Counted from the stretch's first letter, positions 20,831 through 32,524 are shown. The stretch: 64,000 nt of DNA from Calamus simplicifolius (GCA_900491605.1 UESW01005087.1:185011-249010); one strand, 5' to 3'. Program-made: numbers and translations. The notes: generated by a model from the letters alone, not told the origin.

Positions 20831-21420
20831 TCTTCCTATAATTGTTTTTCTATTTTAGTTATTTTGATTTCCTCTTTAAGATCTAATAGTTGTTGCTCCT
20901 TATATTTCAAGGTCTGTATTTTTTGAATACTAAGGTCTTTTAACAAATTAATTTCTTCGTTTTTGTAGGGTTTACAAATTTGAAAGTGATCTCTCTATCT
21001 TCGAAAACATAGGTTGATATTCCTTCTTCATTGATTTTCATAGGATAAAGAAGGGTTATGAATGGTGTTCCAAGAACAACGGTTTGGATGTCTTTGGCTA
21101 TCATAAATGTTGTCTTAAAACAAATATCATCTTGGCAAATATGTACTTGATATTTTATATTGACGGCTCTCATTGTTAGCTGTATAAAGATTCTCAGTAG
21201 TTTCTTCATAGTATTTTTTTGGAAATAATCCTTTTGGTATACAGTTCATGTCTGCTCCGGAGTCAACTAAGGCATATACCTCTATAGTTTCTTCTCCTAC
21301 TACTAGTCTAACTATGGCGTTCCATCTCTGGACTTTTATGGCTGTGATTTTATTTAGATAACTGTCTTGTTCACTTTCTTCTTCTTCTTGAAGAATTTTT
21401 TATTTGGGTTTTCAACTCTT
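20831..21420 (-). pseudogene. Aspartic protease of P4, catalytic triad kept
   Basis: The active site is VDSGADMNC (near 21255), the expected D-S-G. Small deletions downstream shift the frame (around 21155-21170) before FMIAKDIQTVVLGTPF. The copy is therefore broken outside the active site, unlike P1, P2 and P6, which have D-S-E. Confidence 0.82.
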
Positions 21421-22546
21421 CTATTTCTGCTCTTAATTTCTTAATTTCTATTTTGATTTGTTTAACTTCTGTTTGAAGTTGGTGGATTGGTCCGTTTTAA
21501 GTTTTTCTTCTTGCTCCTTTTGTTTAATTATTTCTAATAGGCTTGAAACTTCTTTTTCAGCTTTAGGTTGCAATTCTTTTTTGAGTTCCGCTATGTAATT
21601 TTTTCTTAATTCTGGATCATCAGTCTTTTCTATTAGGTCTATGAGTAGATCGCTTCTTTTGCTGTTAATCATATTAATTTTAAGATTTTCAGTACAACCG
21701 CATAAGGCTATTTCGTCTATGTTTTCTGAGGAAGTTTCTTCTTCATCAGAAGAACTCTCTTCCTCATTTTCTTCTATTAGATTGATCTTTTCATATTTTG
21801 AACTGTCTTTTAGATCTGAAGGGTAACTTTCTTCACTTTCTGATAACATTAATTCTAGTATTTTCTCCTTTTGGTTTTTCCGGAATGTCCATTCCTTGGA
21901 TTTGGGATATTTTATATTTTTTACAATTCTTGCTAAGTGGCCCTTTTTTCCACATCTATAGCAAGTTGCTGTTTTTCTTTGATTTGTATTATACTTTTTC
22001 CTAGGAGCTTCCTTGAATTTTTGGTCTCTAAATTTTCCCTTTTCTTTACTAGGAAAATTCTTCCGTTTATTTGATCTATTTCTAGAATATTTGGATTTTC
22101 TATCTTTCTTTGTCTTTTCTCTTTTTCTTAGAAGGGGGTACTAATACTTCGTATCCATATTGTTTACAAAATCCTCCTAATTCCTTTTTGGTTGTAATTT
22201 CGTTTCTTTTAACTTAGATTGGAATTTCATTTCTGTGCACATCTTTAGTGCTATTGTATTAATTGTTTCAATGATATTTCCATAGGTGATATGGTCCCAG
22301 TTAATTTTGCCTTGGTATTTTTCTGCTAAGGCTTCACTAACCTTTTTTGAGAATAGGTTTGGTAATCATGATATGAATTTTTCTTTCCAAAGGGAGAAAT
22401 GCAATTTCTCTTTCAAGGACTCAACATAGGAAAACATCCCTATACCACCTAAAGTCTTGCATTTTAGGACATCTGAGTTTCATTAGAAGCATTCGGTTGT
22501 TTTCTTGTTTTACATCCTTTGTTCCTATGAACTGTCTGTATATTGC
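21421..22546 (-). pseudogene. Coat protein C-terminal half of P4
   Basis: It contains the basic region, the CCHC knuckle (21923-21963, one base short), the acidic region LKDSSKYEKINLIEENEEESSS-type in frame 21448-21849 and the coiled coil before PR. The N-terminal half and MP are lost at the junction ATTGC/CTAGATCTACTTTTTTCAG near 22546. Confidence 0.84.
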
Positions 22547-22593
22547 CTAGATCTACTTTTTTCAGTAAGAACTATAAATGTTGATTAAGGCTA

Positions 22594-22699
22594 TTAAATC
22601 TCAAAAGGTCTCGTCTGGCCGTAGCTCATTACTCCCATAGGTCATAAGTGTACTTCATACACCCGCTCAAGAGGCGAGATACTTTTGGATTTATGAGAC
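22594..22699 (-). promoter_or_regulatory. Leader RNA element, hairpin damaged (P4)
   Basis: The closing stem is kept, but the hairpin reads GTGTATGAAGTACAC after small losses, so the GNRA loop is gone in this copy. Confidence 0.65.
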
Positions 22700-22736
22700 T
22701 TGACACTGTTGAGTGTGTGTGCGTGAGATCTAACCT

Positions 22737-22749
22737 AGCTCTGATACCA
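22737..22749 (-). promoter_or_regulatory. Primer-binding site of P4
   Basis: TGGTATCAGAGCT on the minus strand, the same variant as in P1. Confidence 0.85.
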
Positions 22750-22803
22750 TTTGGGTGTGGAATGAGACATAGATGAAAATTCCATAAAAAAAATAATTAC
22801 TAA

Positions 22804-22816
22804 TGGTATCAGAGCC
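22804..22816 (+). promoter_or_regulatory. Primer-binding site of P5
   Basis: A perfect TGGTATCAGAGCC followed by ATGTTAGATC. Confidence 0.9.
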
Positions 22817-22853
22817 ATGTTAGATCTCCATGCACACACACTCAACAGTGTCA

Positions 22854-22960
22854 AGTCTCATAAATCCAAAAGTATCTCGCTCCTGAGCGGGTGTACGAAA
22901 GTACACTTATGATCCATGGGAGTAATGAGCTACGGCCAGATGAGACCTTTTGAGATTTAA
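22854..22960 (+). promoter_or_regulatory. Leader RNA element with GNRA hairpin (P5)
   Basis: The hairpin is GTGTAC (22891-22896), GAAA, GTACAC (22901-22906) within the kept closing stem; one base is missing in the CGCCTCC segment. Confidence 0.8.
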
Positions 22961-23054
22961 TAGCTTTAATCAACATTTATAGTTCTTACTGAAAAAAGTC
23001 AAGATCTTAGAATTCACTAGCCTCCTATCTTTAATCTCAATAAGTCTAAGAGCA

Positions 23055-23405
23055 ATGGTTGAAATTTTAATTAAGTTGTTCAATAGGCTATTAGGAGGAA
23101 ACGTTGGTAAGCGTAAGTCCGTTGGTAAGCGTAAGACTGGTAGTGTTCCGACAGTGTTTCCGTCGTCCCTAGGTGCTAAAATGAATAGCATAATTAAAAG
23201 ATTAACCAGAACTCAAAGACTAGATGAGATTGAAAGTTTAGAAGATAGTGAAACCCGAGATCAAGACTTTTATCCAGAAGAAACCATTAATGTATTAAAT
23301 AGATTAGTATCAGCAATGGAAATCGATATAACAAATAAGAAAATTCCAACAATTAAATATGACCAGATATATAAGAAAGGAAGCTTTAGCCTCTTTGAGG
23401 AATGA
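23055..23405 (+). pseudogene. Basic leader ORF fused in frame to MP start
   Basis: The ATG at 23055 opens MVEILIKLFNRLLGGN followed by VGKRKSVGKRKTGS, then reads straight through into MNSIIKRLTRTQRL (ORF1 ATG at 23181). In P3 and P10 a short AGCAAAAGAG insert ends the leader ORF in a stop; its absence here, together with a base loss, creates the fusion. The frame ends at a TGA (23403-23405) in LFEE. Confidence 0.6.
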
Positions 23406-24023
23406 AGGGTTAAAATCACAGAACATGATCTAGACATTAAATTAGAAAATGGACAAACCAGTGTTAGGCTTTTAGAAAAAGGATATACAGTCTTTCAATG
23501 TTTATGATAAACTTAGATATATGCATATAGCAGCAGTACATGTTGCCATAATCCCAAACCATAGAGAGGGAATGGACAAACCTATTTATAATATTAAAAG
23601 ATAATTACTTCAACGAAGAAGAAGATGCAATTCTTAGTGCCATTAGTACTAATGTTAGTTGGGGACCTATTTACTTTGAAAATTACCCCAACCTCATTTT
23701 AGCCATAGACGGAGCCATTAAAGACTCCTTAGTCTTAGACATAACGGTAGCAGGATACGAAAACATAAAACCAGAATTTAAACCTCTAAGTATTGTCTAC
23801 AGAATAAGTTACAAGAATGAAAACCCGAGTCAATGCTAAAGGAATAAGAAAATCACCTACAGGAAAAACCCTATTTTTAGCAACAGATGAGAGACACCAG
23901 TCGATAGTACCCCAAATAAGTGATTGGAAAAGGGTAAGAATTGAAAGCAATTGGACTTTAGAAAAAACTCAGCCTCCTAGAAGGTCAGTCAAAGAAAATA
24001 GAATAATAAATGAAATAACCTAA
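23181..24023 (+). pseudogene. Movement protein of P5, full length but broken
   Basis: The N-terminal acidic part, DITNKKIPTIKYDQIYKKGSFSLFEE, the core IIPNHREGMD, YFENYPNLILAIDGAIKDSLVLDI and TRVNAKGIRKSPTGKTLFLATDERH are all present. Breaks: TGA at 23403, losses around 23473 and 23584, and a shift near 23815. No domain is missing, which makes it the best template for comparing MP across copies. Confidence 0.85.
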
Positions 24024-24068
24024 GATGATAAAAGAACTATCAGATATAATTTTAGAAGATCCTATAGC

Positions 24069-26245
24069 ATGAGAAATCCCGGTTTAGAAGTAGGAGAAAC
24101 CAGCCTAAGGAACTTAAAACTCAAAGGAGTTGATCTAGAATCAAATATCCCGAGTTTATTTTACGAAGAAGCAAATTATTCTCCAACCTATTCTCAGATG
24201 AGAGAAGATACACCAAACCAACTAAACACGATTAAAAGAAAATTTGAAATTAATAAAGAAAGTATCAGAAAAGATTTTAAAGCAAAACATAACAAGGAAA
24301 AAGTTGACTGGCTGTGGAAAGCAACCAGCCCAAAAGAAAGAGAAGAATTAAAATAAGAATACTACAGTTTTATGAATATTCTAGAATTAGAAATCCCTTA
24401 TTTCACGTGGCTTGAGGAAGCTTGTAAAAATAAGAAAGTTACAAGAAAATACCCTTTTAAGTCTTTAAGAGTAATTTGGAAAACCATAGAAAATAAGGAA
24501 ATAAACTCAGAATACATCCCTTTAGATGAATGTCAGATTAACTATAGAAATCAAATAGTTATAGCCTCTCCATTTAAAGCCCTCAAACCAGAAAATGACA
24601 GTCACCCAGCAACCAATAATGAGATTAGAAAATAGCACAACAAATAATTATAGCAATCAAGCCCAACATACAATATCGGGACAACTGAATAAGATAGAAA
24701 AGACCCTTGAACAAAAGATCCAAAATTCAAAAGTAAATCAAATTATAAAAATACAAAAGCCTCTTTCCAGACAGATAATAGCTGGGAAAAAGGATTTAAG
24801 AATAAAGAAGACCTGATAATAGTTAAACTAAAAGGAATTAGACTAAATATGATATCATCACAAGAATCTAAAAATCGAATAAACAAGATAAAAGATGAAG
24901 GACAAACATATTATAAATCAGAAAATTATTATCCTAGACCAACTCCCCCATATATCCAATTTGAAGAAAGGAAAAATTTTAGAAGAGAAGCCTATACTAG
25001 TGGAGTAGTTTATGAATGGAATTTAGATGGGATGTCAGAAAGAGAAATCTGGAATTACTTAAGAGAAATGAATATGGCTGCAGGAGCCCTAAGAGCTGCA
25101 AATACATCCGAGAAAGATACCCTTAGGATTCTAGTCCAAGGATTCACCGGACAATTAGAGGGATGGTGGAATAGATATTTAAAGCCTGCAGAAAGAGATT
25201 TCATAATAAATAGCACTAAAATTATGGTCTAATCAGAGTCTACTGAAACCTCAGAAGAACCCAATGGGGCAGACACTCTGCTCCATGCAATATACAGATA
25301 GTTCATAGGAACAAAGGACGTAAAACAAGAAAACAACCGAATGCTTCTAATGAAACTTAGATGTCCTAAAATGCAAGACTTCAGATGGTATAGGGACATT
25401 TTCCTATGTCGAGTCCTTGAAAGGAAGATTGTAGTTATCCCTTTTGGAAAGAAAAATTCATATCAGGATTACCAAACCTGTTCTCAGAAAAGGTTTGTGA
25501 AGCCTTAATAGAAAAATACCAAGGCGAAATTAACTGGGACCATGTCACCTATGGAAATATCATTGAAATAATTAATACAACAGCATTAAAAATGTGCACA
25601 GAAATGAAAATCCAATCTAAGTTAAAAAGAAATGAAATTACAACCAAAAAAGAATTAGGAGGATTTTGTAAACAATATGGATACGAAGTATTAGTACCCC
25701 CTTCTAAGAAAAAGAGGAAAGATAAAAGAAAGATAGAAAATCCAACATACTCTAGAAATAGATCAAATAAACGGAAGAATTTTCCTAGTAAAGAAAAAGG
25801 AAAATTCAGAGACCAAAAATTCAAGGAAGCTCCTAGGAAAAGGTATAACACCAATCAAAGAAAAACAACAACCTGCTATAGATGTGGAAAAAGGGGCCAC
25901 TTTAGCAAGAATTGTAAAAAATATAAAATATCCCAAATCCAGGGAATGGATATTCCAGAAAACCAAAAGGAAAAAATACTAGAATTAATGTTATCAGAAA
26001 GTGAAGAAAGTTACCCTTCAGACCTAGAAGATAGTTCAGAATATGAAAAGATCAACCTAATAGAAGAAAATGAGGAAGAAAGTTCTTCTGATGAAGAAGG
26101 AACTTCCTCAGAAAACAGAGATGAAATAGCCTTATGCGGTTGTACTGAAAATCTTAAAATTAATATGATTAACAGCAAAAGAAGCGATCTACTCATAGAT
26201 CTAATAGAAAAGACCGATGATCCGGAATTAAAAAAAATTACATAG
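24069..26245 (+). pseudogene. Coat protein of P5 with intact zinc knuckle
   Basis: Long frames carry the N-terminal helical region (24069-24356), EIPYFTWLEEACK, NFRREAYTSGVVYEWNLDGMSEREIWNYLREMN, GFTGQLEGWWNRYL, and an uninterrupted 217-codon frame (25592-26245) with a Lys/Arg-rich region, CYRCGKRGHFSKNC at 25874-25915 and the acidic SESEESYPSDLEDSSE region. Shifts near 24630, 24770 and 25425 break the rest. Confidence 0.88.
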
Positions 26246-26974
26246 AGGAACTCAAAAAAGAATTGCAACCTAAAACTAAAAAAAGAAGTCTCAAGCCTAT
26301 CAGAAATAATTAAACAAAAGGAACAAGAAGAAAAACTTAAAACAGACCCAATCCATCAACTTCAAATAGAAGTCAAACAAATCAAAATAGAAATTAAGAA
26401 ATTAAGAGCAGAAATAGAAGAGTTGAAAAACCCAAATAAAGAAATTCTTCAAGAAGAAGAAAGTGAACAAGACAGTTATCTAAATAAAATCACAACCGTA
26501 AAAGTCCAGAGATGGAATGCCAGAGTTAGACTAATAGTAGGAGAAGAAACTAGAGAAGTATATGCCTTGGTTGACTCCGGAGCAGACATGAACTGTATAC
26601 CAAAAGGATTATTTCCGAAAAAATACTATGAAGAAACTACTGAGAATCTTTATACAACTAACAATGAGAGCCTTAAGGTCAAATATAAAATATCAGACAT
26701 ACAGATTTGCCAAGATGATATTTGTTTTAAAACAACATTTATGATAGTCAAAGACATTCAAACCATTGTTCTTGGAATACCATTCATAACCCTTCTTTAT
26801 CCTATGAAAATCGATGAAGAAGGAATATCAACCTATGTTTCCGAAGATAGAGAGATCACTTTCAAATTTGTAAACCCTACAAAAACCAAAGAAATTAATT
26901 TGTTGAAAGACCTTAGTATTCAAAAAATACAGACCTTGAAATATAAGGAGCAACAACTATCAGATCTTAAATAG
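26246..26974 (+). pseudogene. Coiled-coil linker and protease of P5, catalytic site intact
   Basis: A frame of 183 codons (26423-26974) contains LVDSGADMNCIPKGLF with D-S-G (Asp at 26573-26575) and IVLGIPFITLLYPM. It is the best preserved protease in the window. The linker upstream is frameshifted near 26245 and a TAG follows in LKEE (26972-26974). Confidence 0.86.
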
Positions 26975-28010
26975 GAAATCAAAATAACTAAAATAGAAAA
27001 ACAATTACAAGAAGATTTTTGGAAAAACAAAATAGAAGAAATTCAAGGAAAATTAGAAAAAGAATTATGTAGTCAAAATCCTATGGCCTTTTGGGATAGA
27101 CAAAAACACCAGGTTAGTCTACCTTACATTAAAAATTTTAAAGAAATAAATATTCCAACTAAATCTAGACCTATACGCAGAATTGTTAGAATATTGTAAA
27201 AAGGAAATATCAGATCTCTTAGACAAAAAACTTATAAGACCAAGTAAATCTCCTTGGTCATGCTCAGCCTTTTATGTTCAAAAGGCCTCAGAATTAGAAA
27301 GGGGAACTCCCAGATTAGTCATCAATTATAAGCCTTAAATAAGGTCTTAGAATGGATTAGGTATCCTATACCTAACAAAAAGGACCTTTTATCCAGACTC
27401 TATAAAGCAAAAATATTCTCTAAGTTTGACATGAAATCAGGATTTTGGCAAATACAGATAAAGGAAACATATATGTATAAAATAGCCTTTACAGTACCTT
27501 TTGGGCATTACGAATGGAATGTGATGCCTTTGGACTTAAAAATGCCCCAAGCGAATTCCAAAACATGATGAAGACAATATTTAACTCATAATCACACTTC
27601 AAATAGTTTACATCGATGACGTACTAATCTTTTCAGAAGACTTAAGACAACATGTCAAACACATCAGACAGTTTCATAATCTAGCAAAAAAAAATGGACT
27701 AGTAATTTCAGCCCCTAAGATTAAAATCTTTCAAACTAAAATAAGATTTTTAGGACATTACATATATCATGGTACTATTAAACCTATTGATAGATATGTA
27801 GAATTTGCAAACAAATTTTCAGACGAAATTAGAGAAAAAAAATCAAATTACAAAGATTTCTAGGATGCCTTAACTATGTAGCAGACTTTGTCCCAAACTT
27901 AAGGATCACCTAGAACCTTTGTATGCTCAACTTAGAAAAAAGAAAACAAATTGGATAGAAGAACAAACTCAGGTAGTCAGAAAAGTAAAAACATTAGTCA
28001 AAAAACTTCC
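26975..28010 (+). pseudogene. Reverse transcriptase of P5, heavily broken
   Basis: RT blocks are recognisable (KSPWSCSAFYVQK, PRLVINYK, KFDMKSGFWQ, TVPFGHYEWNVMP, YIDD at 27609-27620), but one-base losses occur at about 27178, 27336, 27528 and 27601, with stops between. Confidence 0.86.
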
Positions 28011-28475
28011 TTGCCTAAACTTACTAAATCCAGCAGCATTAGTTATTATTGAAACAGACGCCTCAGACATAGGATTCGGAGGAATCCTTAAACAAAAAAT
28101 TAATAATAAGGAAACCTTAGTCAGATACCATTCAGGAATCTGGACCAATGCATAAATAAATTACAGTACAATAAAAAAGGAGGTTTTATCAATTGTATCA
28201 TGCATTCAAAAATTTCAAAAAGATTTATATTTCAAAAAATTTCTTCTCAGAATTGATTGCAAATCAGCAAAAGATATTTTAGAAAAAGATGTTGAAAATA
28301 TCGTTTCCAAACAAATTTTGCAAGATGGCAAGCTATTTTATCGGTATTTGATTTCGAAATAGAATTTATAAAAGGAACAGAAAATAGCCTACCAGACTTT
28401 CTAACCAGAGAATTCCTTACATGAACAAAATGTCAGAAAAGCCCAGATCCAAAGCCTCCTACGCCAAGCCCATGA
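28011..28475 (+). pseudogene. RNase H and ORF1 end of P5
   Basis: The IETDASDIGFGGILKQKINNKETLVRYHSGIW block is open in 27919-28155, which ends at a TAA (CAA to TAA in INYS). The tail LPDFLTREFLT is followed by a TGA at 28473-28475, overlapping ORF2. Confidence 0.84.
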
Positions 28476-29625
28476 CCTTGGTACCCCTTAAAACTATTAC
28501 TCCTATTAAAAACCAGTATTCAGTCCTTACCTCATCTTCCCAAAGTTACTCTCAGGCCACTCAGAAATGGTCACCTCCTAGCCCAAATCAAACCAAGCCC
28601 AGTCCACCAAGACTTGGTGTGGCCAGACCCAGTTCATCCAGACAACCTCCGGTTAACCTATACATTTCAAAAAATTGCTCCTTGACAGTAAAACTGTTAG
28701 AAAAGGATGAACTGAGTGACCAACAGATTCCCAGACTGTCCAGAATATTCCCTTCGGTAAATGGCAAAATAATCCAATATCATTTACCTATCGGATATGA
28801 AATACCCTTGAAATCCCAAAGTATTATGAGTTCATTTTGGTAGACTCAGATTCTGCAGAAATAACCCATACTCCAGAATCCAATTCAGAAGCAATAGCTT
28901 ATTTAAAATGCAAAATCCTAAAGTTCATCACCAAAGAAGAATGGGGAAATCCTTATTAGTCCAAAACATTCTCTCAGATATATTCACCCACACAATACAA
29001 CTATTTTGATTACCAAGAAGCCTGGTTCAAAGCCTTCTACCTTAAGCCCACAAATCATAGTTGGTTTTTCAGCTTCTGCCAAAAATTCAACAAGAAAATC
29101 CCAAATTGGGTCCACAACTGGTGGATCTACTTTAGATTGACTAAAGACATATTACCCGAGGAAATACAACACTCATGGGACTATTTCCAAGACAACCTCA
29201 GCACAACCACTTATGGAAACAAATCCATCATGTTCTCAGTCAAATTCCAAGTTCCATGGATCTTAGGATGGGATTTTACAATCAGCAAGACTCTAGAACA
29301 TCAATATCCACCCATCCTAGAACGCAGGTTCAGAATCAAATGGTAGAAAAACTTCCAGTCAGGAGAAAGACTACTAATAAGCAATATCAGATTATGGCTT
29401 ATCACTTATAACAATCCTCAGCAATTTCCAAAGCCAGAAAAAAGCTCAGTCGCTCCAGCAACAGGTAAGCCTCCCAACAAAAAAGAATTAAAGAAAAAAC
29501 TATTAGAAGAACTATCCCAACTTGGAGACTCAGACAACGAAGAAGACATTGGATCATCACAACCAGATCCAACAACAACAATGCAGTTTGTACAAGACCC
29601 CTATGAGGATTATAACATCATATAA
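28421..29625 (+). pseudogene. ORF2 of P5, near complete
   Basis: ATGs at 28421 and 28430 open the MSEKPRSKASYAKP start. The first 140 codons are open, a one-base loss near 28820 shifts the frame, and later stops include TAG at 28957 and TAG for Trp at 29344-29346. The motifs YYEFI, EAWFKAFYLKP, QVPWILGWDFTI and the DPYEDYNII-type end at 29623-29625 are all present. Confidence 0.82.
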
Positions 29626-30327
29626 TCATCATAAGGAAGATAACAAGGCCTTCCAGATAGGCTTTGTCCAAGCACAGCCCAACCTGCAGCCTTCCAAATA
29701 GGCTCTACACAGCCCAATTCATTCAGTCCAACCTGCCGGTCCCAATGGTAGCCCAAGTCCAGCAACAAATTACCAGATAAATAGAATTCAGTCCAACCTG
29801 TCGATCCCAATGGCAGCCCAAGTCTAGCAACAAATTACCAGACAAACAGTATCTCCGGCTCAGCAATCACAATCTTCGAACAACCGACATGTGAAGCTCC
29901 AGTAACCCAGTCAGACTCTTTTTTGACCATTGAGAGCACTGTCCTGAAAAAGGTCACAAATGCAGCTGAACATGTACTGCAGTGCTCACCAAATGTCCTC
30001 AACCACTATACCTTTGGGGTGTGAATCCCGGCTACACCTTAAATCATTGTACCTCCATGGTCCCATTCTACCAATAATTGTACCCGTTGTCCTTCCCGAC
30101 CTCGTGCCATCAAATCATCGTCCTTCCTGTCTCCCGGTTACACCTTTAAATCATTGTACCTCCGTGGTCCCACTCCATCAATAATTATACCAGTTGTCTC
30201 CCTCATCATTGTCCTTCCCGGTCTTGTGCCATCAAATCATCATCCTTCTTGTCCCCCAATAATTATCCTTATTGTCAGCATCTCCATTATTGCTCCCTAA
30301 CAATTGACCAAGATAGCTTCCCTCAGC
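29626..30327 (+). promoter_or_regulatory. Divergent promoter region of P5
   Basis: It keeps the inverted repeat GAGCACT (29934-29940) ... AGTGCTC (ending 29987), but the following block is different: a ~110-bp unit with CTTTAAATCATTGTACCTCC and a GTGCCATCAAATCATC segment is repeated twice. Neighbouring sequence in ORF2 and ORF3a is close to the other copies, which suggests promoter exchange or rapid promoter change. Confidence 0.65.
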
Positions 30328-30334
30328 TATAAAA
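30328..30334 (+). promoter_or_regulatory. TATA box of P5
   Basis: TATAAAA in CTCAGCTATAAAAGGAGGG, about 200 bp upstream of ORF3a. Confidence 0.73.
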
Positions 30335-30528
30335 GGAGGGAACCTCCTCCTCATTCGGGAGGTCCTCCATCCGCCTTCAATCACCTATCCACACATCATT
30401 GATCCAAACTTTCAGCCACCAAGTCCACTCCTCCTCCGCCTGCATACCAGTCACTTACCATAAGCCTATCATCCACAACCATTTCACAAAATGAAAAGAC
30501 CCCTATAACCAGCCATAGCCACCCAAAG

Positions 30529-30733
30529 ATGAGCTCTATCGCTCATAGCCTTTATTTAGAACTCGGAAACCTTATAAACCTCATCAACCTTGAAGCCTAT
30601 CCATACCTAGAGTATTCTGAGCTATACCCACTCTTTGGAGAACTTATGGACCTAGCAACCCATGTCATCTTCTACCTTGAAGAATACGAGCCCTTTCCAA
30701 GCCTTAACCTGATAGACCAACCAGAGCTCAACC
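30529..30733 (+). pseudogene. ORF3a of P5, cut at its end
   Basis: The frame is intact to QPELN, then runs into inverted leader sequence. It differs from P4 at a few residues (LINLINLEAYPYLEY). ORF3b is lost at the junction. Confidence 0.62.
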
Positions 30734-30818
30734 GCTCAGGAGGCGAGATACTTTGGATTTATGAAACTTGATACTGTTGTGTGTGTGTGTGTGGAGATCT
30801 AACTTGGCTTTGATACTA
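30734..30818 (-). promoter_or_regulatory. Truncated leader and degenerate PBS of a further tandem unit
   Basis: The PBS at 30806-30818 reads TAGTATCAAAGCC on the minus strand (two changes from the usual 13-mer). A GT-rich run and only the first half of the leader RNA element follow, cut at the junction with P5. Confidence 0.7.
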
Positions 30819-31024
30819 TTTAGGTGCGGAATGAAATACAGATAAAAATTTCATAAAAAAGGCAGAGTGCGATGAATAGTAAAAGTGAACAGTAATGAAT
30901 AGTACTAAATAGTAATTATGAATAGTACTTTATCAAAAGTCTATTATTACCGTTGGAAATAGTAATGAATAGTAATGAATAGTACTAATTTGGGAAGGCT
31001 AAATCTTTTTATAAAAACTAAGGA

Positions 31025-31030
31025 TTTATT
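31025..31030 (-). terminator. Poly(A) signal of P6
   Basis: AATAAA on the minus strand in the same context as in P2 and P4. Confidence 0.7.
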
Positions 31031-31196
31031 GATAACAAAGCTTATATTAAGCTTACAAAGCACGTTGCATAAAAACTTACATGAAAACGAGTATTTACAT
31101 AGAAACTTACAGCTTTACATAAAATTGAAAGCTTAACAACTTTTTACATAAAAGATGGTAATAGATTTTTACATGAAACTGGCTGCTGGAAATTTG

Positions 31197-31391
31197 TTAC
31201 AGTCTTCCTCGGATCTGTCTGAAGTCAAGGAACTGGTTGTCATATTCTTCGATTCCCATTATGGTCCAGGTTGCATTATCTATGACTTTCTAGAAGGCCG
31301 GTAGTAGGTAGGGATATTTTTAAAGTATGGAGTTTATGAGTTTCAAAGTGTTCTGGCATTCTTGGAGGACTTTCTTCATGGAAGGGGTCAT
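31197..31391 (-). pseudogene. ORF3b of P6
   Basis: 64 codons with the shared GAA to TAA stop after NSIL and a TAG nearby; otherwise like P4. Confidence 0.58.
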
Positions 31392-31403
31392 GGTTTTTAA
31401 GGT

Positions 31404-31618
31404 TTATGGTGTCAGGTTGAGCTCTGGTTGGTCTATTAGGTTGAGGATTGGAAAGGGCTCGTACTCTTCAAGGTAGAAGATGACATGGGTTGCTAGGTCA
31501 TAAGTTCTCCAAAGAGTGGGTATAGCTCGGAATACTCTGGGTATGGATAGTTTTCAAGGCTGATGAGGTTCATAAGGTTTCTGAGTTCTAAATAAAGGCT
31601 ATGGGCGATAGAGCTCAT
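31404..31618 (-). pseudogene. ORF3a of P6, one-base deletion
   Basis: Same domain as in P4 with one base lost in the LMDLATHV region (near 31500), so the frame is broken. The TAA at 31404-31406 before ORF3b is kept. Confidence 0.6.
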
Positions 31619-31805
31619 CTTTGGTTGGCTATGTCTGGTTATAGGGTTTTCATTTTATGGAATGTTTGTGGGTGATAGGCTTATGGTAAGTGACTGGTAT
31701 TTGGTTGCAGGCGGATGAGAAAAAGACTAGTGGCTGAAAGTTTGGATGGAAGATGTGTGGGTAGGCGATTGGAAGCGGATGTCCTGGATGGAGAGAGGCC
31801 ATGGG

Positions 31806-31813
31806 TTTTTATA
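31806..31813 (-). promoter_or_regulatory. TATA box of P6
   Basis: TATAAAAA on the minus strand, pointing toward P5. The P5 TATA box points toward it from about 1.5 kb away. Confidence 0.73.
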
Positions 31814-32524
31814 GCATTGGGCTGGTGGAGCAATAATGCCTGGAAGGACAATAATTGAGGTGAATAATGGAGTGCATAGTCCTGAAGGACAATAATGGGG
31901 ATACGGGTCTTCAGATGAACAGTTTTCTCAGGACAATAATTGGGGTTAAGGACAATGATGGAGTCTGGTAAAGGTAAAGCAATTCTGGCAAGGCAAGGAT
32001 AATAATTGAATACAGGTCTTCAGATGAACAGTTTTCTCAGGACAATGATTGGGGTTAAGGACAATGATGGAGTCTGGTTTTTAGGAAAGCAATAGGAACG
32101 CACCGAAAGGGTATAGTAGTTTGGGACACTTGGCGAGCACTGCAGCACATGTCCGGCTGCATTTGTGACCTTTTTCAGGACAGTGCTCTCAAGGAAAAAG
32201 GCTGAAAGGTTGGTAGGATTACTGGAGCTTCACATGTGGTGACTGTTGGTGTCTGAATGGTAGTTGAGCCGGAGATTCTGTCTGTCTGGATGTGCTTCTG
32301 GGAGGCTTCACGGTGTGAACTTATGGTTTCACATGAGTGAATTGTGGTTGCTGTCTTGTATTGCTGGGCTAGCTGTAATTGTACTAGGCTGATCAGGTTG
32401 ATGTTGGGCTGTCATTGGATGACAGGTGCTGTTGACGTTGAGCTGCCACTGGGTTCGGCAGGTATGGAGTTGGCAGGCTGGTTGGATGAGGCCTATCTAG
32501 AAAGGCATGTTGGCTTCCTTATGA
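31814..32524 (-). promoter_or_regulatory. Promoter region of P6
   Basis: Same blocks as in P2 and P4, including ATTGTCC repeats and GAGCACTG...CAGTGCTC at 32135-32188 (perfect 8-nt arms). Confidence 0.7.

Larger units (their letters stand above)
16523..22795 (-). mobile_element. P4: pararetrovirus copy, subfamily 1, MP-deleted
   Basis: On the minus strand: PBS, leader, CP remainder, PR, RT, RH, ORF2, promoter, ORF3a/b, poly(A) signal and TTCATTACT array. The leader is joined to CP at about 22546 by the same deletion as in P1. Its promoter points toward P3, so read-through would give P3 antisense RNA. Confidence 0.9.
22556..23000. repeat. Head-to-head inverted junction of two viral leaders (P4/P5)
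   Basis: Same structure as at 5640-6085: inverted leader copies around adjacent PBSs (22737-22749 minus, 22804-22816 plus), the spacer again containing TTCCATAAAAAAA then TAATTACTAA. Confidence 0.9.
22796..30733 (+). mobile_element. P5: most complete pararetrovirus copy, subfamily 1
   Basis: All regions from PBS to ORF3a are present with no large internal deletion. The promoter block differs from the other subfamily-1 copies. The copy ends inside ORF3a at 30733, where it meets minus-strand leader sequence of P6. Confidence 0.92.
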
